Below, in pieces: positions 30,568 through 41,301 of a stretch of 64,000 nt of DNA. Source of the DNA: Isoetes taiwanensis (Eukaryota; Streptophyta; Lycopodiopsida; Isoetales; Isoetaceae). A model generated the notes under the pieces. That model was not told the origin of the DNA, did no database searches, and saw nothing but the letters and a program-made list of their open reading frames with translations. Position 1 is the stretch's first letter. Each line of letters begins with the position of its first letter. Made by a program: the position numbers and the translations under genes. The DNA lies in the NCBI GenBank assembly GCA_021234155.1, contig JAJEKV010000017.1, positions 6,181,901 through 6,245,900 of the forward strand, written 5' to 3'.

Positions 30568-32070
30568 ATGTGCTGCTGCACCTCATTGGCAGCCAGCAAT
30601 GGACCACCTAAAATGGATTCTATTGTTCAAAATGGCACTTGGGATTTGGTTCCTCTTCCTCATGATCTAAGGTCATTGGTAACAAATGGGTCTACAAATG
30701 CAAGCTCCATCCCCGATGGCACCATCGCAGACTACAAAGCACGCTTGGTTGCACAAGGTTTCAGCCAACAATATGACATTGATTACTTGGAAACATTTTC
30801 TCCAAGTGGTCAAAATGATGAGCATTCGCATTCTTCTTGCATTTATCGCTCATTATAATCTTGAGGTTCATCAAACGGATGTCAAAACAAGCATTTTTAA
30901 TGGCAAACTTGATGAAGAAATATATATAAAGCAATCTCGGGGTTATGTCAAAGCTGGTGCCGAAGCATTTAGTATGCAAATTGACGAAAAGCACTTTATG
31001 GGTTAAAGCAAGCATCACGTGCTTGGTACAAGACCATAGATTCTTTCTTCAAAGACCAAGGATTCCAGCCCTATTGAGGGCTGATTCTAATGTCTACATC
31101 CGTCGTCAAGGCAAGTTCTTACTCATCATTGCTTTGTATGTGGATGATTCCTTGCTCATAGGCAATAATAATGAGCACATTGCTGAATTCAAGACAAGGC
31201 TTGCTGCTAAGTTTCCAATGGTAGACTTGGGTGAAGCTCGCTATTGTTTGGGTTTGCAAATTGCAAGAGACAGGAAAATGGGATTCTTCATATCTCTCAA
31301 AAGAAGTACATTGAAGAAATGCTTGAGCTTTGGCATGGCTGATTGCAATCCATCCAAAGTTCCTATGAATCCGGTACTCTTCTCACTAAGAAAGATTGTC
31401 CACAATCGATCTTCGAACGTCTTTCTATGGCAAAAGTTCCATTTCGAAGAATCGATTGGCAGCCTCATGTATTGCATGGTTTGCACCCGGACCCGATATT
31501 GTATTTCTTTGTTATAGCTCTTAGCCAATTTTCGCCAGATCCGGTCATAAGCATTGGGAAATGGCCGAACACATTCTCCGGGCCACTTAAAGGGTACTTT
31601 ATTGATTATGGCCTTACATATCGCAAGCAATAGTGATGCTTTTTTCATTGCTGCGACATATAGTGATTCCTCACTTAGCGATGTGATAGACAACTCAGGT
31701 CCACATCCCAGGCATTTGTTTTTCGCTTGCCAATGCTGCCATTGCTTGGATCAGCAAGAAAAGGGGGCATGTATCTCTTTCATCCACTGAAGCGTAGTAT
31801 GTCAAAAAGATCTACAAAGAGTCGTGAGATCATTAGTTTCAAGGACTTTCTTGTCGGCATTGGGCAACGACTCTGGACCAGCAAGGATGCTCATGGATAA
31901 CAAAGGTAGCATTGATTGGTGCTCCTCTGAAGTTCGACATTCAAAATCTAAGCATGTTCCCAAGCATTATCATTTTGTAAGGGACCTTGTGGCTGATAAG
32001 TAGTTTCAGATTAAGCATGTTCCTACACGGGACAATACCGTAGATCTCTTGACTAAGCCTTTGGCTTGTG
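30568..32070 (+). pseudogene. Element B reverse transcriptase and RNase H, broken
   Basis: RT landmarks appear in alternating frames: DYKARLVAQGFSQQYDIDYL, LEVHQTDVKTSIFNGKLDEE, and the catalytic YVDDSLLIG at about 31140, followed by DLGEARYCLGLQIARDRKMG. RNase H traces (31690-32070) end with a TKPL-type motif near 32055. Not functional. Confidence 0.8.
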
Positions 32071-32177
32071 AGCTCTTTGAGCGACATCGACTTGGTATTG
32101 GTCTTGATAGATTCCAGATCTCATCTCCAGGAGGAGGAGGTTGAGCATGGAGATGATGACCTCTCATCAAGGAGGAG

Positions 32178-32499
32178 TGTCGAGATATATGATATCGAGA
32201 TCACCATCTTGCCGCTAGACGTGATGTATCAGCACTACAAAGGCCTTATAGCACTCGGCACATAAGTCTTGACTAAGCACCTTATCAGAGTCTAGCAACG
32301 GCCCACCACTTGTCATAATTAGCGACGACATAATTAGGAGTGGTTGGTGACGGGAGCAATTAATATTGCCTGCCCTTTTGTATATCTTGTATTCTCACAT
32401 ACGTTCAATACAATTCCATTTTGCCTTTGTTTTGGGAGCTTGCGCTCTCGGATATTGGTGTGCATCCCCTTCTCTCCCTTTCTTGGTGCAATCTTGACA
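32178..32499 (+). repeat. Element B right LTR
   Basis: 322 bp, preceded by a purine tract and followed by the TCTGG duplication. Confidence 0.95.
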
Positions 32500-32599
32500 T
32501 CTGGCAGGGCCGCCGAGGGAATATTCCGAGATAATAAACTTTCCCCGACGTAATCCACATTAGCCTGAGATTACGTCCCTGCAAAAATTTCCCCTTTTT

Positions 32600-33565
32600 C
32601 TTTCTTTCTAGGTGCTTCGGCGAGGCGATCGTCATCTTTATAACAGTTTTGCCTTTTTTAAGAGGTTTCAGCGAGGCGCTGCTTGGATACACTATTAGGC
32701 GATTTTTGATAGGATTTTGGTGGATTTTCTTGAAGATTCTTCCATTTTCTTGGCTTGGAGCAGTGCGAGCTTGTTCTGGCGAGTTGTGGCAAGTTGTGGC
32801 GAGTGTGAGCTTGGTTTGGCGAGTTTTGGTAGGATTTTGGTTAAAAAAATAAGAAGTTTCTTGAAGATTCTTCCATTTTCTTGGCTTGGAACAATGCGAG
32901 CTTATTCTGGTTTTGGCGAGTGTGAGCCTAGTTTGGAGCGACTGCTCTGACTGTAATTTGTTAACTTTACTTCAAAATTCTTGAAACTTGTTCGACCTTC
33001 TTGATTTCGGGCAATATTCGAGATTTTTGGTTTATTCTGCCTGTGTAATCTGTAATCTATACTTGTAATCTGTTGTAATAATGAGAATGGTTGAAACTGT
33101 TGAACTGTTGTGTTTAATGGTTGAAACCGTTGAACTGTTGTGAATGGTTGTAATACTTGAACTGTTGTGTTTAAACTGTGACTTAAATAGTAAGAATGGT
33201 GAAACTGTGACTCGAATAAGTCTGAAATAGTAAGAATGGTGGAGACAAAATAACAAAGTGGAGATAGAATTATGGCAAAAAAAACCAGTAATCTCACCCT
33301 AATGCGGATTAAGTCCATTTAGAAGTATGATGTTAGTAATAGGGTCTCTCTATTCTATGTCAGCCCTTGAAGAGAGACATTTTGAATAATACTGGTTTAA
33401 ATATGTATAGCTGATTCCACAAAATTCTGCTCCACAAATGCTTTGGTGGACGGTTCTTACTGTACTAATCCATATATCACATATAATAATGCATGGTTTG
33501 CAATTCTGAGTTTATGTTAGAGTGCTGCTTTCCATTGCCAATTGTAATTGTCACCCTATTTGCAG
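32600..33565 (+). other. Probable intron of the split host gene with minisatellites
   Basis: Contains a degenerate repeat around 'ggcgagtgtgagcttggttt' (about 32750-32940) and a second around 'tggttgaaactgttgaactg' (33085-33240). A candidate internal exon after 32610 cannot be confirmed. Confidence 0.4.
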
Positions 33566-33625
33566 GATAGAAAGGCACTCTGTCTTGAAGCTACTAATCC
33601 CTCTATCGAGTTTCATATTTATGAG

Positions 33626-34036
33626 GTGAGTGAAAATTAACTCCATTGTTCAATTTCTGGTGATTTATGTTGTGGTGTTGCTTGGCGGTCTGCATTTATA
33701 ACTTATGTTTTGCTCTAGAATAGTTTTGCATATTGACATTAATTCTGTCTTTGCTGTCTTCTAGAAGGAGATTGATGTTGATGCTACCGTAAATACCACA
33801 CCATTCTACGAAGACATCATGAGGGAGTTCCATACCAAGATAGGCCCTTCATTGGTAGAGCTCCCCCCATGCATAGAGATGGTACTTTGCATCTAGAATA
33901 GCTCTTTGAGCCACACTGAGCGATGTTCCAAACATCGACAAGTGCTTAGAAAGTAGAGTTGATCGCATGCTTGATTATATGACCATATCCATAAGCAGGA
34001 AGAGACTTCTCTTACACTATTGCTATAGCCATCTTC
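33626..34036. other. Short intron, last exon and spacer before the transposon nest
   Basis: 33626-33764 is an intron (GTGAGT...TTCTAG). After the stop at 33896, about 140 bp show no feature before gypsy-like sequence begins near 34040. Confidence 0.4.
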
Positions 34037-34980
34037 TTGTCTCATAGAGCCCAAACTCAAACCAATGAACATAGAACCCATTGCCTCCGTGGCAGAAGAG
34101 CAACTGCTTTTGGAGTACGAAGGGTCAGAACAGGAGGAGGAGGAGGAAGAAGGTGGACAAGGCTACGATGTCGAAGACCTCATCGACGTCGACCCTACCC
34201 AAGAATGGAGCAAGCAGAACAAGATATTCAAGGCTTCAAAGAAGGTCTGAGGATGACAAGGACAGCTCCTTCGCTTGGGTTAGGCATCACCAGCCTAACC
34301 CGGGTCATCATCGAAGGCCAAGAGTACCTCCTGTTGCACGACGTAAAGAACCTTCCAGAATGCAGAGACAGAGGGTACAAAATGGACGAGCTCCTACACC
34401 TCATGCACCAATAGCCTGGCCTCGATGACTTCATCGATTGGGAAATGCAAGATTTTCCTATCAGCATCAGGGAAGCCTACACCTACACCGGGCAATCATC
34501 ATCCGACATCAAGGCCAACAACAATATTTGACAGATGATGACACAACAGAAGCTGCCCTCGGAGGAAGAATTCATCGCCATCTAAGAATGGATGGGCATT
34601 CGGGGCAAGAAGACGAGCGCACTCCTGCCCAGCTCTTCATCAATGGCGCCAACTGGGGTCGATCGAAGCGGGGTCAACTTGACCTCCTTCAGGTCCATGT
34701 TCGCAGATTACAGGGACAGCAATACCGGTGGATGAGTACTCCAGGAGGCACAGGGCCGGCATCAGAACTGGAGAAGAGACAGGAGAAGGGGGACATGACA
34801 AGGCCCGCAGATTCTTTCGCTCCTCATCGACGGAATAATAGCAGTGATACATCGGTAGTTCAGCCTACAGGAGAAGAATGGGTGTTCATGCTCATTGCCC
34901 TCTCAGGATTTGGTAGATATGCTCGGATGCCTCAAAACATCGACCATGTCATACTAGTAAAGAGGACAATAGCCCTCAAC
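34037..34980 (+). pseudogene. 5' part of a plus-strand Ty3/gypsy-like element (gypsy P)
   Basis: Frames with an acidic start (NIEPIASVAEEQLLLEYEGS then a Glu run) and MTRTAPSLGLGITSLTRVII are followed by many short frames. The last ~388 bp are duplicated at 39200-39586, where the sequence runs on into clear gypsy gag. Frameshifts throughout. Assignment to gypsy rests on that continuation. Confidence 0.5.
34593..34980 (+). repeat. Direct repeat copy 1 flanking the Helitron-like element
   Basis: About 388 bp, nearly identical to 39200-39586 apart from a short diverged patch around the GGAGGC region. It ends exactly at the CTAG end of the inserted element. Confidence 0.9.
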
Positions 34981-36217
34981 CTAGTAAACGTGTGCCCGGC
35001 GTTGCCGGGCTAATGCTGGCATGTGTTTTTACTCGGTCGTTAACGTCCATATGTGTAACTTCGACAACATTGCATATTGATATTTGCAAGAATGACATTA
35101 TTTACTTTTGATATTATTTTTGTTATATGACAGCATCATCAATGTATTCACTTTGCGTTCATGGATTTCAGCAGAGAAAACGATTCTTTGTAAGAATGTG
35201 GGGGGCAGTTAAATCTACCTCTAAAGTAAAAAAATTGGAAAGACTAATCCAAAACTTATGCTCAGACTGTCACCCTAGTAAATGTGTGCCCGACGTTGCC
35301 ACGCATGAATAGCACCATAAACTTGTATAGGCCTTCAAAAATGGATCCACTAAAGATTCTATCCAATATGATTATGGAATTCACTGCCAAAATTTAATCG
35401 AATATTACGTGTTTCAAGCGTTTTGGTATCAAAACTTGCATTTGTGAGTCTTTTGTATCCCAGACCTTCGCGCATAAAATATAAAGCAATATTTGTCAAT
35501 TGAAATTTGATAAACACACCTTTTTATTGTAATGGTATGGGTTGGGACCATGGTCTATAAAGGTTAGTTAATGTGTCTATACTAAGCAAATATAAGTGTT
35601 GCCATTAGAACCCCTCTTACGTGAATATAGACATAAAACTTTTCAAAACCTGGCAAAACATGCGCATTATATGCACCATCAGGAATGATGAATTGCATTG
35701 CATTTTCTTTCTTCTTGCTCATACCCTCCAACCAGTAACAATTGTGATACCCTTCTGGCCACAAACACAACCTCTGACCTGAACACCTAACACACCCCCA
35801 TCCCCCTGACCCTGAAAAATGGAATGTTATCGACAAAAACATTAAGTAGAGTCCCAAAATCTACTTACTTAAATTGTTTTCAGGGATGGGTGTCCACTTT
35901 TTTTTCAGCCAACGTGTGCCCAGCGTTGCGGCACATAAGTATAGAGGTGGGTCACTTTTGATTTGTGATTTAACCTCTACAAATATCTCATTAATTGTTT
36001 ATCAACCTAATGGTATTCATTACAAACACCTAATGGTCATTAAGTACTAAAGCATGCATTTCTTATGATAATGTACAACATAATTGCACATAAGTAAAAG
36101 GGCGCATTAGCGTATGTCTTAATAGGTAGCGGTGACTTTAGCATGTATGATGAAGATGAACATAGCAACAACTGACAATCTATAGGTTTCACGAATTCAG
36201 ATGGCAAATGATAATGC

Positions 36218-36307
36218 CAGTGAGTTGCGATGTGATTTAGCTAAATGCAGTGAGTTGCGATGTGATTTAGCTAAATGCAGTGAGTTGCGATGTGATTTAG
36301 CTAAATG
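36218..36307. repeat. Perfect 30-bp tandem repeat, three copies
   Basis: Unit 'cagtgagttgcgatgtgatt' plus 'tagctaaatg' at 36218-36247, 36248-36277 and 36278-36307 with no visible mismatch. Confidence 0.95.
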
Positions 36308-38300
36308 CTGAGCATTATCCATAATGGCATGGCACACTATGAATTCATTCCTTGTTTCATAGGAATATGAGGGATATGCTTAAAAACATTTTCCAAAATA
36401 GAGATTGAATAACATTATCGTGCATACGTTGGAATGACATATCAATTGGACCACATTAACACATGCTTACTATTGGTTTAGTGCTTTGGGTTTGGTCCTC
36501 AACATTGTTAATGTAATTATTATTTCTGGCTTGGTTGAAGGCCTTTTTATCGATACCATAGGTGACTAATTTCCGTTCTAGTCTTAGCCATGGAAAACAC
36601 CATTTATTTATCCAATATGTTGCCTTAACCCATTAGATGGAGTATCTTGTTTGGTACATATTATACCATTACAAAAATGATGATTGTTTCTCCATTTAAT
36701 TTCTTTTGAACACCACAGAGCTAGCTTCATTTTTCATTCCCACCAGTGTTTACAATTATTATTTGCATCAAAAAAAGGAAGCGTGTGCATAACAAAATTC
36801 ATTTCTGCTGACAACAAAGATGCGAGGCAAAAGGATGAGAAGGCTCTTCAAAATATTGTTAAAGTTGTACTCTAAAAAGATACATGTAGTTTAGCATTTT
36901 CCAAAATCTTTCTTCATAAAACAGCCTAAAATCACGTAAGCAATTATCTAACATTCTAAGATTCTAGACAGGGCCATCAGTTGAAATATAAAGAGGACGA
37001 ATTTGAAGCAATTCAATGGACTAAGGATCCATTGCCGCATAAAACGCCAGGTGGCTGTCTTTATTTCATTGCCACCAGTATTTGCTTGGAGTATAACTGA
37101 TCTCTTCAACAGAATATTGTGTGAACTACGAAATTCATTTCTTGCAAAACAGCATGTAGGCAAAGGATGCTAAGGCTCTCCAAGTATTGCTTAAAATTGT
37201 CCTTTAAAAAGAATTCATATAATTTGGTATTTTCCAAAATCTTTCTTTAAAAAACAGCCTAAAACTGCTTAAGCAAGCATCTCAACATTTTATGATCCCA
37301 AGTGGGATCATGCTTTGAAATACAAAGAGAAGAACTTACAGCAATCCTGGCACATTTTCTGCCTCTGAAAATTGGTAGTCAAAGGAAATTACTTCTGTTC
37401 CTATTCAAGTTGCAAAATGACCTGAACTATTAAGCAGCCATGTTAGATGTAAGAAGGGCTTAGAACTTCATGGTTAAATGTGAAATGTGTTGTTTCGAAG
37501 GTCCACAACTACTTTGCAAAAACATATTATAATCCTGCAGGGCTAACGAATAGTTGGTCTCGATCTCATGTATTTCCGGTGTTGAGCAAAACAATCGTTC
37601 TAACTATTGCATCCAGCAGCTAGATTATTTCCAAGAAATGACATCACTACCTAAAGGGAACAACTACAAAGATTGACATCTTCAACTACACAAAAGTGCA
37701 ACAATTAAGTGAAGAACCAATGCATTTAGAATTAGAAACTTCTATGCGGAGATTATGGAGCCCAAATACTACCACAAATTCTGCATCAGAATTTTGAAAC
37801 GACATGGTTCTTTAGCGGAGATCTGCCTCCTTGCTTGCATGGGGAATGCAACTCAAATAGACATTTTTGGGTGTCAATCACTCTATAAACGGAGCAGAAG
37901 ATAGACATGCATGAGAGTATTCTTAGAATATCATTTTGTAAATTGACTTATTACTACTCCATACCCTAATTTAATTAGAGTAAACAAACGGCGTTCCAAT
38001 GCAAAGGAAAGATGAATTAGAATCCACCAACCAGTGAATGTGAACACTGATATTCTAAGCTAACAAAACTACATGTTACAATTCACCACTTCTGGAGCTC
38101 AGCAAACTTACCAAGATTTTTGGCGCTTCCAGCTTGAAGAAGAAATTGGTCATGCAGCACCCAAAGCACTTAATAGAAATAAAGAAAGAAATCTATTTAC
38201 CCTAGACTTTTGCTTGCATTAACATCCCAGCCAAACCTAAGACCAAACGAAATGGTGAGCATCTATTTGAAAGACAACAAATCATCAAAAAGCATACTGC
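36308..38300. other. Interior of the Helitron-like element, no gene seen
   Basis: AT-rich. Two related blocks around 36780-36950 and 37070-37270 share 'ttttccaaaatctttcttya' and 'aaacagcctaaaa', an internal duplication. No coding sequence supported. Confidence 0.45.
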
Positions 38301-39150
38301 TGAATAACATAATAAATCATAAAAACAAAGAGCTATTACCACCGAAGGACAATCAGAGTTCCAAGCACCACTGAGCAGTCAGTGATTACTGCATGTGAGC
38401 CAGACCTTACATTTGTTTTGCACCAGATCTTGCACCAACACCGACAATGGTTGATGCTGAAAAGGGATGATTCTTGGACAATAAATCTTGGCATGAATCA
38501 GATTTGCAAACTTGCAAAAGCGACCTAGCCTGCATAAAAAAACCCAAAATACAATACAATGTTCATTGCAAGATCGTTTCCTATAATTCTAGTTGCTTAC
38601 CTGTTCGGAGACTCAAATTTTCAAAAACCTAAAGCACAACAGTTGGAGAAAGAGCGGCTTCTCTTGATAGCCGTTACAAAGAAAAACAGAATAGAATGGA
38701 ATAGAATGCAAAATATCGGTACCTCAGCTTATCTTGCAGATTAACCAGGGTGATTTGAACTGGCTTGCTTAGAAAGAGGTCTGCCTGGAACGAAATGGAT
38801 GCATCAGAAACGAATCGCAGCTTAGGAATTATCAAAGATTTTACCTCGTGAAAGAGAGAAAAAAGAAATAGAAATTTCGTTGCTTGCAATACTGTACCAG
38901 CATGAGTTCAAGAAGAATTCTGAGAAGCTAAGAAACCCTAGATTTGCAGAAGCACCGTTGTTGCAGAAGCAATGGGTCGGGCCGAAGGCGCTCTGATCGC
39001 CGACCACTTGCAGAAGGATGTAACGGGCACTGTAACGCATAAGAACGATAAAAAAAATGCATAACGTGGGGAAAGTTTTTTCCTTGCCGGATTTTCAAAT
39101 TTCTGATGACAAAATTTCGCTTTTTCGCCGGATTTTGATGTCCACCGGCG
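38300..39150 (-). pseudogene. Captured 5' end of a plant gene (fragment)
   Basis: On the minus strand a G+C-rich start (SFCKWSAIRAPSARP-type frame, 'tctagggtttcttag', typical of plant 5' UTRs) is followed by exon-like blocks with splice signals, for example ADLFLSKPVQITLVNLQDKL ending at GTACCG near 38720. No family recognised. It lies just inside the 5' end of the Helitron-like element, the usual place for captured gene pieces. Confidence 0.4.
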
Positions 39151-39199
39151 GCCGGAAAAAGGAGGACACACCCCCCCAAACACAATTTAAGTAAGTAGA

Positions 39200-39586
39200 T
39201 GGGCATTCGGGGCAAGAAGACGAGCGCACTCCTGCCCAGCTCTTCATCAATGGCGCCAACTGGGGTCGATCGAAGCGGGGTCAACTTGACCTCCTTCAGG
39301 TCCATGTTCGCAGATTACAGGGACAGCAATACCGGTGGATGAGTACTCCAGGAGGCCGGGGGCGGCACGTGAACCGGAGAAGAGACAGGAGAAGGGGACA
39401 TGACAAGGCCTTGCAGATTCTTTCGCTCCTCATCGACGGAATAATAGCAGTGATACATCGGTAGTTCAGCCTACAGGAGAAGAATGGGTGTTCATGCTCA
39501 TTGCCCTCTCAGGATTTGGTAGATATGCTCGGATGCCTCAAAACATCGACCATGTCATACTAGTAAAGAGGACAATAGCCCTCAAC
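39200..39586 (+). repeat. Direct repeat copy 2 flanking the Helitron-like element
   Basis: Begins exactly at the first base outside the Helitron 5' end and is the copy that continues into intact gypsy gag. Confidence 0.9.
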
Positions 39587-40650
39587 CCCAGAAGAGGAGA
39601 TATCCCAGATGAGATCGGATATAGTTTTACTAGTAAGAAGCATAGTAATTGCACCAGATCAGAACGTCCAGCTACCCCAAACACCTGCTGACAGAACAGA
39701 CGATGCAACGAAGAGAAATCTGAGAAGGAGATCCCTCATTACGGATTCCTCCAACACCAGTTCCGACTCCGACTCCGAATCGGAAGAGCAGGATAACGAT
39801 CGGCAGGATCGCTGGAAAGGTCCAAACCATGATAAAGGCAAGAACAGGGCCAACTATCAAAAGAAATTCGACTCCACACTAAGCAATGTGTGAAAAGCGA
39901 GGAAGTTAGAATAGTTCTCAGGAGATAACAGGTCAGGGATGGAAGCCGGGGCTTGGTCAGACGAGGTGAGAGAGTATGGGAACGCTTATGGCATAAAAGA
40001 TAAGGACAAGGGCAGAGGCAGAGTAGCAACATCCAACCTCAAGGGAGCGGCCAGAATTTGGTGGAAAGGCTATGCCAAGGCCTATGAGTTAAGCAGAGAT
40101 AGCTACAGATTCAAGAAGTTTTCTAAGGCATTTAAGCATCACTACGTACCGAGAGAACACAAGTGCCATATGATGCAGCAGTTTTACAGTTTGGAGCAGG
40201 GCAATAAGACGGTGTAGAAACACACCGAAGAATTTATGAGGCTGAGGCTCTATGTGCCAAAGTTGAGCGAAAGGCATGCAGTGGAGGGATATATTGAGGG
40301 CTTGAATGAGGAGATCAGGAAGCTTGTGAGAGCTATCAACCCCAGAGAAGCAGAGTCCAATGCTGCGAGCTTACAAGGAACAGGTTCCCAAAGCAGTGGA
40401 CAAAAGTAGTAGTACTATCAGGACAAGGGGAAAGCTACTCGAAGCTATAGTCCAAGAGCAACAAGCCCGGCAGCTGCCAGACCTCAGTCCAATGCAAACT
40501 ATGGGAAGCAAGGGAATGCAAATTTTGGAAAGCAGGACAAGAAGTAGGTCAGCTTCAGGAACAAAGAGCAAGCAGGTGGTTCAAACTACTCCAAAGTAGT
40601 GAAGCAGTTCTTGCAGGCCATCTCCGGGGCCATCCCGAAGGAGAAGAGAC
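39587..40650 (+). pseudogene. Gypsy P gag
   Basis: Ty3/gypsy retrotransposon gag core: TSNLKGAARIWWKGYAKAYE, YRFKKFSKAFKHHYVPREHK, then after an in-frame stop at 40216 TEEFMRLRLYVPKLSE and EGYIEGLNEEIRKLVRA. A Ser/Arg-rich stretch follows. The zinc knuckle near 40680 (LCFRCFLGTQLSFCDECG in a shifted frame) is altered. Confidence 0.7.
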
Positions 40651-40762
40651 AGAAATATATAAAAGAGCAGTTGTGCTTCAGGTGCTTCTTGGGCACACAA
40701 TTGTCCTTCTGTGATGAATGTGGCACTAGCAGAGCTACGAGGATTGGAGACATCTCCGGAGA

Positions 40763-41300
40763 ATGACGATGAAGATGCTTGTGACTACATCCAGGATGAG
40801 TGCCACATCTTTGCTGTCATTGACTCCGAGAATGCCGAGAGTCAAATTAGGTCATCTCAACAATAGGGAAAGTCAAGCCAAGTCCTTCATAGTGTTGATG
40901 GACACGGAGAGAACCCATAATTTTGCTTCTCCAAGGATGGTAGAGTTGTTGAAGCTGAAGCCTTTGAAGTTCAAGTCTAGGCTTGTTGTGTTGGCAAGTG
41001 GGGCAATCCGACACATAGTGGGAAAGAGGATCAACTTCGACATAGACTTGCCAGGTATCAACATTAGAATGGGAGCAGAAGTCATGAACGTAGGCATGGA
41101 ATATCTTGGCCCGGCTGGAGCTGTGATTGATTGTAGGAAACGGAAAGTCCCCTTAATGGCGTCAAATGGCAAAGTCATTGAAATAACAGGTAAAGAGGTC
41201 ACCCCAATCATGCAATGCATGTCTAGTAAGTAGTTACTTAGATGCATAAAGAAGGAGCAAGTGGCCTATGTCTTTAAGCTCGAAGTTGAGGAGCCAGAAA
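40763..41300 (+). pseudogene. Gypsy P aspartic protease region
   Basis: Open frame 40763-41233. SFIVLMDTERTHNFASPRMV is the gypsy retropepsin site (usual D-S/T-G-A-T-x-N-F), here D-T-E-R-T-H-N-F, so the catalytic Gly is lost. Later VGMEYLGPAGAVIDCRKRKV matches the conserved WL...I..D...L segment. The frame stops where the chromovirus LTR begins at 41302. Confidence 0.7.
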
Positions 41301-41301
41301 C

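Larger units (their letters stand above)
27519..32499 (+). mobile_element. Ty1/copia LTR retrotransposon (element B)
   Basis: LTRs 27519-27839 and 32178-32499, TGTCGAGATA...CTTGACA, almost identical (about 10 differences in 321 bp by eye). The 5-bp target-site duplication is TCTGG (27514-27518, 32500-32504). The primer-binding site TGGTATCAGAGC (27840-27851) matches initiator Met-tRNA; the polypurine tract AAGGAGGAG precedes the right LTR. Gag, protease, integrase, RT and RNase H pieces follow in copia order but are split by many stops and frameshifts. LTR similarity points to a fairly recent insertion of an already defective copy. Confidence 0.95.
27400..33896 (+). pseudogene. Divergent host gene, first exon split by copia element B
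   Basis: Exon 1 begins at ATG 27400 or 27445 (MDWLLNPHRPLSPDEG) and is interrupted after Ser-Gly at 27518. It resumes after the element at 32505 with RAAEGIFRDNKLSP and reaches a donor AC/GTAATC at 32549. Later exons are 33566-33625 (DRKALCLEATNPSIEFHIYE) and 33765-33896 (KEIDVDATVNTTPFYEDIMR, EFHTKIGPSLVELPP, stop at 33894). The phase of exon 1 (2) does not fit the 33566 exon (0), so a middle exon is missing from my model, perhaps after the acceptor TTTCTTTCTAG at 32610. I do not recognise the protein. With 4.98 kb and foreign stops inside the exon, normal product is unlikely. Confidence 0.55.
34981..39199 (-). mobile_element. Helitron-like element, minus orientation
   Basis: On the minus strand the 5' end reads TCTACTTACTTAAATTG preceded by A (39200), as in Helitrons that start with TC after an A. 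The 3' end has the hairpin GCCCGGCAACGCCGGGC, then ACACGTTTA and CTAG, a typical Helitron terminus. The base after CTAG is G, not the usual T. Two more copies of the 3' hairpin lie at about 35277-35302 and 35909-35933, and a plus-strand copy of the 5' end at 35860, so several Helitrons are stacked. No Rep/helicase is seen, so it is non-autonomous. It contains gene-like sequence at 38.3-39.1 kb. Confidence 0.6.

Noticed and set aside
36218-36307. CRISPR-like array
   Set aside because: Repeats are directly adjacent with no spacers, in a plant genome.
35859-39200. TIR DNA transposon with ends ATCTACTTACTTAAATTG
   Set aside because: The inverted pair is better explained as two Helitron 5' ends in opposite orientation: both begin TC after an A, and a Helitron 3' hairpin with CTAG closes the element at 34981.
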